A stretch of DNA of 64,000 nucleotides. Source: Meiothermus ruber DSM 1279. Its GTDB lineage: Bacteria; Deinococcota; Deinococci; Deinococcales; Thermaceae. The stretch's first letter is position 1; every line of letters begins with the position of its first letter. The position numbers and the translations under genes were made by a program. Location: NCBI RefSeq assembly GCF_000024425.1, contig NC_013946.1:1302001-1366000 (forward strand), read 5' to 3'. Below the pieces are notes generated by a model that searched no databases, had not been told where the DNA came from, and saw only the letters and a list, made by a program, of their open reading frames with translations. This document shows positions 15,228-24,574 of the stretch, one piece after another.

Positions 15228-17996
15228 CTACTCCCCACCAAAGTACTCCGGTAGCTGGTCGCGGGTAATCAGCACATCCCGGGGCTTGCTGCCCTGGTGC
15301 GGCCCCACGATGCCCATGGCCTCGAGGGCGTCCACCAGCTTGCCGGCCCGGGCGTGCCCCACCGAGAGGCGGCGCTGGAGCCGGCTGACCGAGGCGTAAC
15401 CCTCCTCGATCACAATCTCGGCGGCTTTTTTGAGCAGAGGATCGCCGAAGTCGATTTCACCGGCATCGGGGCCGCCACCCCCGCCCAGGTTCAAGGGGCC
15501 TTCGAAGTCGGGGCCGTACTGGGCCACGAAGGCGTCCTCGAAGCTTTGTTCCCGTAAGAACCCGGCGATGCGGTGCACCTCGGTTTCCGAGAGGAAAGGG
15601 CCCTGCAGGCGCACCGGCTTGGGCAGGCCCGGCTGGTGGAAGAGCATATCGCCCTGGCCCACCAGCCGCTCGGCCCCGTAGGTATCCAGGATGGTGCGGG
15701 AGTCGAAGCCCGAGGAGACCGCAAAGGCCATGCGGGCCGGGATATTGACCTTGATGAGCGAGGTCAGGATGTCCACCGAGGGGCGCTGGGTGGCCAGAAT
15801 CAGGTGCATGCCGGTGGCGCGGGCCATCTGGGCCAGGCGTAAAATGGCCTGCTCGACCTCTTTGGGGGCGGTAATCATCAGGTCGGCCAGCTCGTCAATC
15901 ACAATCACCAGGTAGGGCAAGGTGGCCTCGCCGGCGGCCCGCATTTTGTGGTTGAACTGCTCGAGGTTGCGCGCCCCCACCTGGCTCATCATCTTGTAGC
16001 GCCGCTCCATGTGGGCCACCGCGCCCAGAAGCACCCCGGCGGCGTCGGCGGGGTTGGTCACCACCGGCCGCACCAGGTGGGGGATGCCCTCGTAGGGGGT
16101 GAGTTCCACCATCTTGGGGTCGATCATCAGAAAGCGCAGCTCGGTGGGAAGGTATTTGAAGAGCAGGCTGGTGATGAGGGTGTTCACCGCCACCGACTTG
16201 CCCGAACCGGTGGAGCCCGCGATGAGCAGGTGGGGCATTTTGGCCAGGTCGCGCACCCAGACCTCGCCGTCGATGCTTTTGCCCAGCACCATCGGCAGGG
16301 TGTCTTTGCTACGGGTGAAGGCGCTGGACTGGACGGCCTCGCTGTAGCGCACCAGTTCGCGCTCGGTGTTGGGCACCTCGAGGCCAATCACGCTCTTGCC
16401 GGGGATGGGGGCTTCGATGCGCACCGAGCCGGCGGCCAGGGCCAGGGCCAGGTCGTTGTGCAGGTTCTGTACCCGGCTGATTTTTTCGCCGGGGGCGGGC
16501 TCGAGCTCGAACCGCGTCACCGTGGGCCCGCGCGACCAGCTCACCACCCGGGCCTCCACCCCGTGGTGCTTGAGGGTGTTGTTGATGAGCTCAACCTGCC
16601 GCTGGGTGATGAGTTCCAGCGCCTTGGGGTCGTAGCGTGGTGGCTCGGGCGGGTCGAGCAGGTCAAAGCCGGGAAGCTCGAGGGCGGTGGAGGTTCGGGT
16701 GACGACCGGGGGCGTGGGAGCGGCTTTAGCTAGGCTAGGCCTGGGGCTTTCCTGTGCGGGTTTGCTGGGGGTTGGTGCTTTATCGGGCTCGGGGAAGACC
16801 AGGTCAAAGTCGAAAGGGGGCTCGGTGGGGGGCTTGGCGGTTGCGACGGCAAAGGCTGGCGGCTCGGCTTGCAAGCCTTTTTCCAATAGAGCCCGCAGCC
16901 CGGCGGGGTGGGCTTCCAGCGGCGCAGACTCTACCCATTCGGCCCAGCGCAGCCAGCCATCCACGCGCCGCTCGAGGTCAAGCGTCAACGCCTCGCTTTC
17001 CTGCCAGGCCGCCAGGCGGCCCTGGTGTTCGTCCAGGGTGGTGAGCAGGGCCTGGGTGGTGATGGGGTGAACCAGCGCGCGCGCCGCGGCCTCACCCTGG
17101 CGGGTCAGGGTCTGGGCCTTGGTGAGCAACGCGCCGACCTCCAGTACCAAAGCGGTGCGCCGTTCTTCCAGGGCCTGGGCCAGGCCTTCGCCTTTGAGCG
17201 GCGCGGCCAGGGCGGCGGCCAGGCGCTCGAGGCGCGCTGGAAGGGGGCGCGCTTCCGTGGCCAGCCTGCCCGCCAGCTCCTTGGTGCGCTCGGTTTTGAA
17301 GTCGTCCAGAAGCTTGGCCAGCCCCTCAATGACCTCCGGGTCTTTAGGTGTGCGCCTGAAGGCCTCGAGGTCTTGTTGCAGGACGCGCAAAGCTTTGTGC
17401 TCGGGGTAGCGTTCCGATAAGGCCCGAACCTCCCCCAGCAGGCGCTGGGCGGCCTGCGCGAGGCGATAGGCATGGTGCAGCCGCCTGCCCGCCAGCACGA
17501 TCCGGCGCAGACCTCTGCTCAAAAGAAAACCGGGCCGCTGGCGAAGGGCCAGGTCGGCTACCAAACTGAGGGCCAGCAGCGGGATGAGGAGGCCAAAGTT
17601 GCCCAGGTTGTCTACCAGTAGGCTATGCAGGCTGCTGCCCAGCAACCCCCCGTAGGGCTTGGCGAAGTGGGCTACAAGCGGTAGGGTGAGCAGGCCCGCT
17701 GTAAAAACCAGCCCCACGTTTCTGGCAAACCTGCCCAGGGGTCGGTCTAATAATAGCCACAGGCCCAACAACGCAAATGCCGGTGGAATGAGCCAGGCCA
17801 CGTACCCCAGGTGGCCCCAGAGCAAGGCTTGCAGGCCATGCCCAATCTGTCCAGCCAGGTTGGAGCCAAAATAAATGGCGGCAGCGAGCAGTGCGGCCAC
17901 CCCTAAAACCAGCAAAGCCAGGGCCTCGAGGTCGCGCTTGCGTTCGGTTGAGGCGGCCCTACCCGCTTTGTCTGCTTTGGATTTGCCCTTCGCCAT
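15228..17996 (-). CDS. ftsK: FtsK/SpoIIIE DNA translocase
   Basis: 922 residues. Four membrane segments lie in about residues 25-170, followed by a long, mostly helical region (about 190-400) that is unusual in extent, then a Pro-rich linker. The alpha-beta motor follows with [17 protein letters not shown], Walker A GSTGSGKS near residue 595 and Walker [14 protein letters not shown] near 700. The C-terminal gamma winged-helix domain ([21 protein letters not shown]) recognises KOPS-type sequences. It pumps chromosomal DNA through the division septum and activates XerCD at dif. The ATG at 17996 lies 8 nt after TACAAT (18005-18010 on the minus strand), so the mRNA is probably leaderless. Confidence 0.95.
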   Translation of the reverse strand: MAKGKSKADKAGRAASTERKRDLEALALLVLGVAALLAAAIYFGSNLAGQIGHGLQALLWGHLGYVAWLIPPAFALLGLWLLLDRPLGRFARNVGLVFTAGLLTLPLVAHFAKPYGGLLGSSLHSLLVDNLGNFGLLIPLLALSLVADLALRQRPGFLLSRGLRRIVLAGRRLHHAYRLAQAAQRLLGEVRALSERYPEHKALRVLQQDLEAFRRTPKDPEVIEGLAKLLDDFKTERTKELAGRLATEARPLPARLERLAAALAAPLKGEGLAQALEERRTALVLEVGALLTKAQTLTRQGEAAARALVHPITTQALLTTLDEHQGRLAAWQESEALTLDLERRVDGWLRWAEWVESAPLEAHPAGLRALLEKGLQAEPPAFAVATAKPPTEPPFDFDLVFPEPDKAPTPSKPAQESPRPSLAKAAPTPPVVTRTSTALELPGFDLLDPPEPPRYDPKALELITQRQVELINNTLKHHGVEARVVSWSRGPTVTRFELEPAPGEKISRVQNLHNDLALALAAGSVRIEAPIPGKSVIGLEVPNTERELVRYSEAVQSSAFTRSKDTLPMVLGKSIDGEVWVRDLAKMPHLLIAGSTGSGKSVAVNTLITSLLFKYLPTELRFLMIDPKMVELTPYEGIPHLVRPVVTNPADAAGVLLGAVAHMERRYKMMSQVGARNLEQFNHKMRAAGEATLPYLVIVIDELADLMITAPKEVEQAILRLAQMARATGMHLILATQRPSVDILTSLIKVNIPARMAFAVSSGFDSRTILDTYGAERLVGQGDMLFHQPGLPKPVRLQGPFLSETEVHRIAGFLREQSFEDAFVAQYGPDFEGPLNLGGGGGPDAGEIDFGDPLLKKAAEIVIEEGYASVSRLQRRLSVGHARAGKLVDALEAMGIVGPHQGSKPRDVLITRDQLPEYFGGE

Positions 17997-18076
17997 CGCT
18001 TACGATTGTAACATACCCAGTAAACCTCGAAGGGCTGCGTTCTAGACGCCAAATCTTGCTGGGCTGGTATAAAGGC

Positions 18077-18113
18077 GCGAACCACAGGCTGCTGAAAAAT
18101 ACCTGTGGCTCGC
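18077..18113 (-). terminator. Terminator of the OmpH/Skp operon
   Basis: On the minus strand GCGAGCCACAGG pairs with CCTGTGGTTCGC (12-bp stem with one G-U pair) and is followed by GCCTTTAT. It begins 10 nt after the stop codon of the downstream OmpH paralogue. Confidence 0.7.
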
Positions 18114-18123
18114 GATGGTTGGC

Positions 18124-18615
18124 TTACTTAGGAAGGGCTTTGATCACCGCATCGGTGATCTCGAGTTCGTCGGCAGCATAAACCACCAGACCGCTGGTGG
18201 CCGCCACTTTTTTGTCCAATATCATGGCAAAACCCTGCTGCTGGGCGACCCGTGCAATCACCTGATCGATCTCCTCGGTAATCGGTTTGAGCGCGGCGTT
18301 GGTCCGGTCGCTCCACTTTTTGCCCGCTTCTTGCAGGCTCTGGGCCAGCACCCGGTAGTCCTGCTGATCCTTGGCGGTGGCATTGCCGGCCCGCAGCTTG
18401 GCCTCGAGGGGTTGGAGCTGATCGCGTAAGGGTTTCAGCTCGCGCTCGGCCTGGTTACGGATATCCTGCACTTTTTTGAAGTCCTTGTGGGCCTGCACCA
18501 CCTTTTCGGCGTCCACATAACCGATGCGGGTGGGGGTGGTACGGTTTTGTGCGATGAGCGAACCGCCCAACAGCAAGCTTAGGAGCATTACGACAAACAA
18601 CCAGTTTTTGCTCAT
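18124..18615 (-). CDS. OmpH/Skp-family periplasmic chaperone, paralogue 1
   Basis: 163 residues with a signal peptide (MSKNWLFVVMLLSLLLGG, cleavage expected after LIA). The mature protein has the Skp pattern: a short N-terminal strand RIGYVDAEKVVQAH, a long charged helical hairpin (about residues 50-110) forming the tentacle, and C-terminal strands FAMILDKKVAATSGLVVYAADELEIT. Skp trimers hold unfolded outer-membrane proteins in the periplasm. It lies 12 nt after the restored end of a close paralogue, indicating a tandem duplication in one operon, and is followed by a terminator. Confidence 0.88.
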   Translation of the reverse strand: MSKNWLFVVMLLSLLLGGSLIAQNRTTPTRIGYVDAEKVVQAHKDFKKVQDIRNQAERELKPLRDQLQPLEAKLRAGNATAKDQQDYRVLAQSLQEAGKKWSDRTNAALKPITEEIDQVIARVAQQQGFAMILDKKVAATSGLVVYAADELEITDAVIKALPK

Positions 18616-18659
18616 AGTTCTTCTCCGCTACTTAGGTAAGGCCTGCAAGATGGCTGGGG

Positions 18660-19118
18660 TCAGGTCGAGCCCTGCGCCGCATAAACGACCAATCCACTGC
18701 TGGCCGCTACTTCCTGATCCAAAACGATGGCAAAACCCTGTTCCTTGGCTACTTTACTCACAATTTTGTCGATGTCTTCGGTGATGGGTCGAAGCACGCT
18801 GTTTTGCTGCTCAGTCCACTTTTGGCTGGCGGCCTGTAGATCCTGGGCCAGGGTGCGGTAGTTTTGCTGTTCCTGGGCAGTGGCGTTGCCTGCGCGGATT
18901 TTGGCCTCCAGGGACTGTAGCTCAGCTTTTAGGGGGTTGAGCTCTGCTTCCGCCTTGGCCTGAACCTCCTTGACCTTGGCAAACTGGGGGTGGGCTTCTA
19001 CCACAGCCCGCGCGTTAAGGTAGCCAATCTTGTCGGCTGTGGGTTGAGTTTGTGCCCCCAGCAGGCCGCTCAGGAGCAGTCCGGCCAGGGCGGGCACAAA
19101 CAGCGAGAATCGCTTCAT
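18660..19118 (-). CDS. OmpH/Skp-family chaperone, paralogue 2, with apparent C-terminal frameshift
   Basis: 152 residues: signal peptide MKRFSLFVPALAGLLLSGLLG, strand KIGYLNARAVVEAH, helical hairpin, and C-terminal strands FAIVLDQEVAASSGLVVYAA. After VVYAA the frame reads only QGST and stops at 18660. In the other frame the DNA continues GLDLTPAILQALPK and stops at 18628, matching the paralogue's ELEITDAVIKALPK residue for residue in length. One missing base near 18672-18680 therefore explains the short end. Whether this is a real mutation, a sequencing error or recoding cannot be decided here. The ATG at 19118 follows TACAGT by 9 nt, a leaderless-like layout; the gene is divergent from 19219. 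Confidence 0.85.
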   Translation of the reverse strand: MKRFSLFVPALAGLLLSGLLGAQTQPTADKIGYLNARAVVEAHPQFAKVKEVQAKAEAELNPLKAELQSLEAKIRAGNATAQEQQNYRTLAQDLQAASQKWTEQQNSVLRPITEDIDKIVSKVAKEQGFAIVLDQEVAASSGLVVYAAQGST

Positions 19119-19218
19119 ATCGGCCATACTGTAAGGGTGTGGCCTTAGCGTAGCGTGAGAGCGAACCCCCTGGTCATTTAGGCCGACCTGGGCTATGGTA
19201 TCGCCTGTGAGGTGTGCC

Positions 19219-19656
19219 ATGAAGCGTTTACCTGTTTTGATCGTCTTGCTGTTGCTGGTGTTTGCCTCTACAGGCTTTGCGCAACGCTCCTTCCAGCTTC
19301 GCATCTCAGTGCCCTCGCCCACATTGGGGTTTGGCCTCGAGGCCAACCTGCAGCGCGACCTGGTGGCCCTGGTCTACGGCGATGTGATCTTTCAGGGGCC
19401 CGGCTTCCTGATCGGGGGCGAGGTGCTCTTTAAGCCCGATCTGGGCCAGTTCGACCGTGATCTGCGGGGTATCAAGCCCTACTTTGGTGGGGGGCTGGGC
19501 CTGCGGCTGCCCAACGCCAACTTTGCTCTCACCCTGGACGCTGGCCTCGAGTTCGCCCTCGACCGCGATACCGGCCTTTTTATCGGCGGCCAGAGCGTTT
19601 TTCCCCTTAACAGCTCGCCCTATGGACGGGTGCTGTTTGGGGCCACCTTCCGCTAG
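19219..19656 (+). CDS. Small outer-membrane-like beta protein
   Basis: 145 residues with a signal peptide (MKRLPVLIVLLLLVFASTGFA). The mature part alternates short hydrophobic strands and turns (FQLRISVPS, LVALVYGDVIFQG, GFLIGGEVLF, YFGGGLGLRL, FALTLDAGLEFAL) and ends in the aromatic residue pattern VLFGATFR, which fits a small outer-membrane beta-barrel (perhaps eight strands). I do not recognise a named family. It is divergent from the Skp-like chaperone genes, a neighbourhood that also suits an outer-membrane client. GAGGTG 4 nt before the ATG sets the start. Confidence 0.72.
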   Translation: MKRLPVLIVLLLLVFASTGFAQRSFQLRISVPSPTLGFGLEANLQRDLVALVYGDVIFQGPGFLIGGEVLFKPDLGQFDRDLRGIKPYFGGGLGLRLPNANFALTLDAGLEFALDRDTGLFIGGQSVFPLNSSPYGRVLFGATFR

Positions 19657-19680
19657 CCCCAAAACCTCGCCCAGGCCACA

Positions 19681-19708
19681 GCGCCCTAATTGCGGGGCGC
19701 TTGTTTTA
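19681..19708 (+). terminator. Rho-independent terminator after the outer-membrane-like gene
   Basis: GCGCCC-TAATTGCG-GGGCGC is followed by TTGTTTTA. It lies 24 nt after the stop of the plus-strand gene and touches the 3' end of the convergent pheA. Confidence 0.75.
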
Positions 19709-20548
19709 TGGCTCCCTGAGCAGGCCCCAGCTTGTGACAGCGGGGTAGGAGCCCAGCACTTTGACAAACGAGGCCCTGCGCAACAGGGTCAGCAAGGCCT
19801 GGGAGGGGCCGGGGTCTTCGGCGTGACCCTCGAAGTCGGCGTAGAAGATGGGGGAGAAGGGGCGGTCGGGGTCGCGGCGGGGGCGGGACTCGAGCTTGGT
19901 CAGGTTGATGCCCTGGTCGGCAAAAGCCTGCAAAGCGGCCAAAAGCTCGCCGGGCCGGTGGCGGGTGGTGAAGACCACCGAGGTTTTGTAGGGCCCCTCG
20001 CGGCGGGGGAAGTCTTCGCGTGAGAGTACAAAAAAGCGCGTGTAGTTACCAATAAAGTCCTGGATGCCTTCGGCGATGACCTCCAGGCCGTAGCGCTCGG
20101 CGGCGCGGCGGCTGGCGATGGCCGCCAGGCCAGGCTGGGGGTGTTCGGCCAGCTCACGGGCGGCCCCGGCGGTGTCGTAGACCGGTTCGGCCTCGAGCTT
20201 GTACCGGGCGATGAAGCCGTCGCACTGGGCCAGGCCCTGGGGGTGGCTCTTGACCTTACGAATATCCTCCAGCCGGGTTCCGGGCGGGGCCAGCAGGCAG
20301 TGGTCTACTTTCAGCACCAGTTCACCCACCACGTGCAGGTCGGTCTCGAGGAGCAGGTCGTAGGTCTGGTTGATGATGCCGGCGGTGGTGTTCTCAACCG
20401 GTACCACCCCCAGGTCTACCTCGTAGTTGGTTACTGCTGCAAATACCTGATGAAATGTGGGCAGGCCGATGGTCTCAGCATCTGGAAAGGCTTTGAGTGA
20501 GGCTTCTTCGCTATAGGCACCCTCGGTTCCCTGAAAAGCGATCCGCAT
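19706..20548 (-). CDS. pheA: Prephenate dehydratase
   Basis: 280 residues. The catalytic domain begins MRIAFQGTEGAYSEEA and contains VPVENTTAGIINQTYDLL and the essential Thr-Arg-Phe motif in GNYTRFFVLS. The C-terminal ACT domain (about residues 195-275) has LTKLESRP, the ESRP motif involved in feedback binding of phenylalanine. The enzyme converts prephenate to phenylpyruvate in phenylalanine synthesis. There is no chorismate mutase domain, so it is the monofunctional type. The start at 20548 is chosen over 20587 because the family begins at MRIAFQG and a TATACT -10 lies 10 nt upstream. Confidence 0.94.
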   Translation of the reverse strand: MRIAFQGTEGAYSEEASLKAFPDAETIGLPTFHQVFAAVTNYEVDLGVVPVENTTAGIINQTYDLLLETDLHVVGELVLKVDHCLLAPPGTRLEDIRKVKSHPQGLAQCDGFIARYKLEAEPVYDTAGAARELAEHPQPGLAAIASRRAAERYGLEVIAEGIQDFIGNYTRFFVLSREDFPRREGPYKTSVVFTTRHRPGELLAALQAFADQGINLTKLESRPRRDPDRPFSPIFYADFEGHAEDPGPSQALLTLLRRASFVKVLGSYPAVTSWGLLREP

Positions 20549-20598
20549 AACGTAGCTCAGTATAAGTTTTTTGTGCGGATAGGGCATAATGGTGGTTT

Positions 20599-21621
20599 GT
20601 GCTAAGGCAGGAATCCATTTCCGACCCCGCCACTTGGAACCAGATGGTGTCTTCGCTACCCATTACCAGTGCATTGCAGTCCTGGGGTTGGGGTGAAGTT
20701 AAGAAGCTCTCGGGCTGGCAGCCAGAGCGCTGGGCGCTGTTTGAAGGCCAGCAGCTTATTGCGGCGGTGCAGCTTTTTCGTCGGCAGTTGGTGGGGCCGG
20801 TCTCCATGCTGTACGCCCCCCGCGGGCCAGCGCTGCGGGACTTAAGCGATCTGCCCAGGGTGGTACAGGCCCTCAAACAGCGGGCGGGGGGGGCGGTTTA
20901 CCTGAAGCTCGAGCCCGAAGTGGGGTTTCCGGCTGATTTATCGGTTCCCGAGTTTCCCCCGGCACGGCTTGAAGAGACCATCCAGCCCGAATACTCCATC
21001 TGGCTCGACCTGTCGCTGGGCCGTGAAGGCCTGCTGGCCCAGATGGACAACATGCACCGCCGCAACACCAGGCTGGCCGAAAAGCGGGTGGTGACCACCA
21101 TAGAGGGGATGGAGGCTTTCGAGGAATTCTGGCGGCTGTTTGAGGAGACCAACCGCCGGGCCCGGCTGCTACAGCATTCCAAAGCCTACTATCAAACCGT
21201 CCTCACGGCCATGAACCAGCCCTTTGGAACGGCTTTTATCTCGATTGCCCGCCAGGAGGGCCGGGCGCTAGCCGCGGGCTTGTTTGTGGCTTTTGGGGGT
21301 AAGGTGGACTACCTCTATGGGGGCAGCAGCCGGGAAAACTCCAACGCCAAGGCCCCCAACGGTATGCACTGGGGGGCCATTAACTGGGGTATTGAAAAGG
21401 GCTACCGTATATACGATTTGTGGGGCGTGCCGCGGCGCAACGAGGGTAGCCACGCCGCTGGCATCGATGCCTTCAAGGAGGGTTTTGGCGGGCAGCGGGT
21501 GCGCTTCCCGGCCTACGATGTGGCCTTTTCGCCCCTGTATGGGCCCCTTAAAAAAGCTTTGCGCCTGAGGAAAAATTGGGTCAACTACCGCACCCGCGGC
21601 ACAACCCGGGATGTGCTCTGA
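20599..21621 (+). CDS. FemAB-family peptidoglycan branching aminoacyltransferase
   Basis: 340 residues with two GNAT-like halves as in FemX/FemAB. Recognisable pieces are SWGWGEVKK, MLYAPRGPAL, the helical insertion around residue 150 with NMHRRNTRLAEKR, and the C-terminal DYLYGGSSREN, GMHWGAINWGIEKGYRIYDLWG and FKEGFGG. Such enzymes transfer amino acids from aminoacyl-tRNA onto lipid II; Thermus and relatives carry a diglycine branch on ornithine, which would fit a glycyl transferase. The GTG start lies 8 nt after CATAAT (20585-20590), so the transcript is probably leaderless. It is divergent from pheA, with 50 nt between the two starts. Confidence 0.85.
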   Translation: MLRQESISDPATWNQMVSSLPITSALQSWGWGEVKKLSGWQPERWALFEGQQLIAAVQLFRRQLVGPVSMLYAPRGPALRDLSDLPRVVQALKQRAGGAVYLKLEPEVGFPADLSVPEFPPARLEETIQPEYSIWLDLSLGREGLLAQMDNMHRRNTRLAEKRVVTTIEGMEAFEEFWRLFEETNRRARLLQHSKAYYQTVLTAMNQPFGTAFISIARQEGRALAAGLFVAFGGKVDYLYGGSSRENSNAKAPNGMHWGAINWGIEKGYRIYDLWGVPRRNEGSHAAGIDAFKEGFGGQRVRFPAYDVAFSPLYGPLKKALRLRKNWVNYRTRGTTRDVL

Positions 21622-21644
21622 AGTAGGCTTTCTGGTCTGGTTTT

Positions 21645-22247
21645 TTATATGAGCTGGTGCAGGGTATGTGCTTGCAAACGGTGCCGGAGCACCAGAAAGA
21701 GCTCGGCTGTAGCAAGGGCATCCCAGAGAGCATGGTGCTCGAGGTGGCCGGGCAGCCCAAAGGTAGCCCTGGCAGCCCCCAGCGCACCGGGGTAGGGCTG
21801 GCTGTGGGGCTCGAGCCACCTTTTTCGTTCGTTTAGTCGGGCCAGCAATACCGCTGTATCCACTACCAAGGGCTTTGGCCAGGGCCGGCCCAGGGTCTTA
21901 TAGCTTTGCCGGAGAAAGCTTAGATCAATCGAACTGAAGTGCAAAATCAGCACGTCCTGGCCGATGCGCTGCTCCATTTCGTCGAGCACCTGGGCCAGGG
22001 GTGGGGCGGCCTCCAGTTCGCTGGGTAGAATATGGTGCGCCTGGATGCCTTCAACCGAGAGCGCCTGGGGCCGCACGGGCCGAACCAGGCTATAGTAGTG
22101 TGCGCCAAACTCGATAACCCCCCCCCGGATGGGCACCATCCCCACCGAAAGAATCTGATCGGATGGCTCCAGGCCGCTGGTTTCCAGATCCAAAGCCCAG
22201 TAGTTGATCTCGTTCCAGGCGGGGCTTTTGCGCAAAGGCCAGATCAT
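21645..22247 (-). CDS. DnaQ-like (DEDDh) 3'-5' exonuclease
   Basis: 200 residues of the DNA polymerase III epsilon/RNase T exonuclease superfamily. ExoI is WALDLETSGL with Asp20 and Glu22, ExoII is HFSSIDLSFL, and ExoIII is HHALWDALATAELFL with the DEDDh His and Asp. It lies 10 nt after the cNMP/CBS/DUF294 protein in what is a recurrent bacterial arrangement with an acetate-type symporter. The biological reason for a nuclease in that unit is not known; it is too short and lacks the partners to be the replicative proofreading subunit for certain. Confidence 0.88.
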   Translation of the reverse strand: MIWPLRKSPAWNEINYWALDLETSGLEPSDQILSVGMVPIRGGVIEFGAHYYSLVRPVRPQALSVEGIQAHHILPSELEAAPPLAQVLDEMEQRIGQDVLILHFSSIDLSFLRQSYKTLGRPWPKPLVVDTAVLLARLNERKRWLEPHSQPYPGALGAARATFGLPGHLEHHALWDALATAELFLVLRHRLQAHTLHQLI

Positions 22248-22257
22248 GGGCGGTGGT

Positions 22258-24063
22258 CTAACCCAGGCGGTCGGTATGGAAGCGCTGGCCCATGGCCTCC
22301 TGCATCTCGCGAATCTGCAAGAAGGCTTCCTTGAGATGGCGGCGCTCGAGCGAGGAAAGCTGCTCGAGGCGAATCTTGTTATCGGGTGGGAGTTCCTGCC
22401 GCAGGTTGGTGAGTTGTTGCCGTAGACGGATTTTCATTAGAAAACCGAAGGCCTCGATTAGGGTTTCGGCCCCCTCTGGGCTCAGCTTGTTTTCCTGGGC
22501 GGCGATTTTCAGGCGTTCGACGGTGCTCTTGGCCAGGCTGCCGGCCTCCAGGGCGTGTACCCGGGCCAGGCTGACGATGGGGGCGATGCCCCCTTTCTTG
22601 ATATCCACACCGCCGTCTTCTTCCCTGATCTGCCGAAAAAAGCCGATGGGGGGGCGGAAGTGCAGTGAGGCCTTGGCTAGGTGAGCCAGGAAGATGGACT
22701 CCTCGCCGCTGCTAGCCACGATGCGCTCGAGCGGCTCCAGGGAGAGTTCACCGTACACACTGCGGAAATCGAAGAAAATCTGGGCCTCGAGCAACTCCTG
22801 GGGGGTGGGCATCTTTACCCAGTGCTGGAAGAGCCTTTGCCACTCCGCGATGGGTTTGCGCCAGCGGGTGGCCATATAGCCGCCCGGGCAGGGTGGGAAG
22901 CCGGCCTGGATCAGGCCGCTCACCACATACTCCGCCAGCTCGGCAAAGTACCGCTGGGCCTCAGGGCTTTCCTCGGCATAGACCAGGGCGTTGTCCTGGT
23001 CGGTAAGCAGGGCCTGCTCCATGCGCCCTTCGGAGCCGAAAACAATCCAGGCGTAAGGTGTGGGGGGCGGCCCCAGGCGTTCTTCAGCCAGACGGAGCAG
23101 CGTCCGAACCAGGTGGTCGTTAAGCGAGCTAACGCTGCGGCCAATTTCGCTGGCCCCCAGGCCCCCGGCCAGAAGGGACTCAGCGATACCGCTCAGCTCC
23201 TGGCCGTAGCCTTTGAGGTCTTCTGGGTTGTGGGTGCGCTCGAGCCGCCTGAGCAGGTGGAGGGGGCTGCGGGCCTGCTGCCGCATGAAGACCGTGTCGG
23301 TTACCACCCCCACAATCCGGCCGTCCTGCTCGAGCGGCAGGTGGTGTATGCCCTGGCGAACCATGAAGGTTAGCGCTTCAAACAAAGGGGTGCTGGCCGG
23401 TAGGATTTTGGCCGGGGCGCTCATTACATCGGCCAGGGGGGTCTCGGGGCCTTTCCCCTCGGCCAGCACCCGGTTGCGCAGGTCGCGGTCGGTCAGGATG
23501 CCCAGCGGGCTGCCTTCGACCAGAATCGAGCTAATCTGGTGTTCGCGCATGGCTTTGGCTGCTTCCTGTACGGTGGCGTTGCGGGCGATGAAGACCGGGG
23601 GACGGGTTATCAGCTCGCCTACCGGCAGACTCAGGTCGATGGGGGCGGCCTCGAGGCCCTCTTGCTGGGTTACCAGACGCAGGCGGGCGGCCAGACCTTT
23701 GGTAAAAAACTCTGCGAAAGGGCGATGGGTCATCAGCTCACGAAAAACCCGTTCTGGCCAGCGGTAGACCAACAAATCTTCCTCGGCGATCACGTCGAAG
23801 GCCGGGGCATCTTGCGAGATCAGGGAGGGGTAGCCAAAAACCTCCCCCTCCTCGAGGTACATCATGGCCTGGCCGTCGCGCTCGAGGCGGGCCGTGCCCT
23901 TGCGAATCATGTACAGGTGCTGGCTTTTAAGTCCATGCCGGGCCAGCACCTTGCTGCTTTTGGGGAAAAAGGTAATTTCCAGACCCTGCTCCACCTGTGC
24001 CAGTGCTTCTTGGGGTAGCAGATTAAACGGGGTGTGGGCACGGATGAACTCAAGTGGGTTCAC
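22258..24063 (-). CDS. cNMP-binding / CBS / DUF294 nucleotidyltransferase-like signalling protein
   Basis: 601 residues in four parts. Residues 1-130 are a cyclic-nucleotide-binding-like beta roll (GTARLERDG, YLEEGEVFGYPSLI). Residues about 145-275 are a CBS pair (SSILVEGSPLGILTDRDLRNR; GIHHLPLEQDGRIVGVVTD). Residues about 280-430 are the DUF294 nucleotidyltransferase-like domain with IVFGSEGRMEQALLTDQDNAL, where the G-S and D-x-D residues are intact. The last 170 residues are the helical DUF294 C-terminal domain. This architecture resembles GlnD-like regulators and regularly sits beside SSS acetate symporters, so it may sense nucleotides and modify transport or acetate activation. Target unknown. 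Confidence 0.9.
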   Translation of the reverse strand: MNPLEFIRAHTPFNLLPQEALAQVEQGLEITFFPKSSKVLARHGLKSQHLYMIRKGTARLERDGQAMMYLEEGEVFGYPSLISQDAPAFDVIAEEDLLVYRWPERVFRELMTHRPFAEFFTKGLAARLRLVTQQEGLEAAPIDLSLPVGELITRPPVFIARNATVQEAAKAMREHQISSILVEGSPLGILTDRDLRNRVLAEGKGPETPLADVMSAPAKILPASTPLFEALTFMVRQGIHHLPLEQDGRIVGVVTDTVFMRQQARSPLHLLRRLERTHNPEDLKGYGQELSGIAESLLAGGLGASEIGRSVSSLNDHLVRTLLRLAEERLGPPPTPYAWIVFGSEGRMEQALLTDQDNALVYAEESPEAQRYFAELAEYVVSGLIQAGFPPCPGGYMATRWRKPIAEWQRLFQHWVKMPTPQELLEAQIFFDFRSVYGELSLEPLERIVASSGEESIFLAHLAKASLHFRPPIGFFRQIREEDGGVDIKKGGIAPIVSLARVHALEAGSLAKSTVERLKIAAQENKLSPEGAETLIEAFGFLMKIRLRQQLTNLRQELPPDNKIRLEQLSSLERRHLKEAFLQIREMQEAMGQRFHTDRLG

Positions 24064-24067
24064 AGAC

Positions 24068-24508
24068 CTATTGTGCCGACTTGGCAGGGGAATTTTGCCC
24101 CTCTTCGGGCAGGCGAATAATCAGACCCGAACTGATCCAGGCCGATAAAGGCAGGATGATGCTCAAGGCCTGGTTGGCTCCGGAAAAAACCTGCAAGGCG
24201 TAGCCAAATAACAAGGCAGGCAGCAGCATGAAAAAGATTCTGAAAATGCGCTCGAGGCCGGGCGTGGGCGGCAGGGGCCAGAAACGCGAAAAGATTAGCC
24301 CCAAAAGCCCCCCCAACACCACCGCCGAGGCGATGCGTAAAAGGTCGAATGGGGTGGGGAAGGGCCAGCCGGTCAGATAGTGCCCGACCACATAAAACAA
24401 AAACAAAAAGGCCGACATGCCGACCAGCAACCGCAGTAAACGCAGCGTTAAATCGGCGGGTATATAGACGTTGCTCTTTTTGGGTTCAATCTTTTTGTTT
24501 TTGCTCAT
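24068..24508 (-). CDS. Small integral membrane protein, unknown function
   Basis: 146 residues with a charged N-terminal tail (MSKNKKIEPKKS) and four predicted membrane segments (about 27-45, 57-75, 87-107 and 113-133). No catalytic motif or known family was recognised. It lies between the terminator of the symporter gene and the DUF294 gene, 4 nt from the latter, so the two are co-transcribed. The terminator upstream suggests that this trio (membrane protein, DUF294, exonuclease) has its own promoter or depends on read-through. Confidence 0.75.
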   Translation of the reverse strand: MSKNKKIEPKKSNVYIPADLTLRLLRLLVGMSAFLFLFYVVGHYLTGWPFPTPFDLLRIASAVVLGGLLGLIFSRFWPLPPTPGLERIFRIFFMLLPALLFGYALQVFSGANQALSIILPLSAWISSGLIIRLPEEGQNSPAKSAQ

Positions 24509-24530
24509 GACTGCAAATTGAGCTTATCAC

Positions 24531-24566
24531 AATAAAAAAGAACGGGGGTGGGGCATCCCCACCCCC
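24531..24566 (-). terminator. Terminator after the SSS symporter
   Basis: On the minus strand a perfect 10-bp stem GGGGGTGGGG-ATG-CCCCACCCCC is followed by GTTCTTTTTT. It begins 8 nt after the symporter stop codon. Confidence 0.93.
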
Positions 24567-24574
24567 AACTGGCT

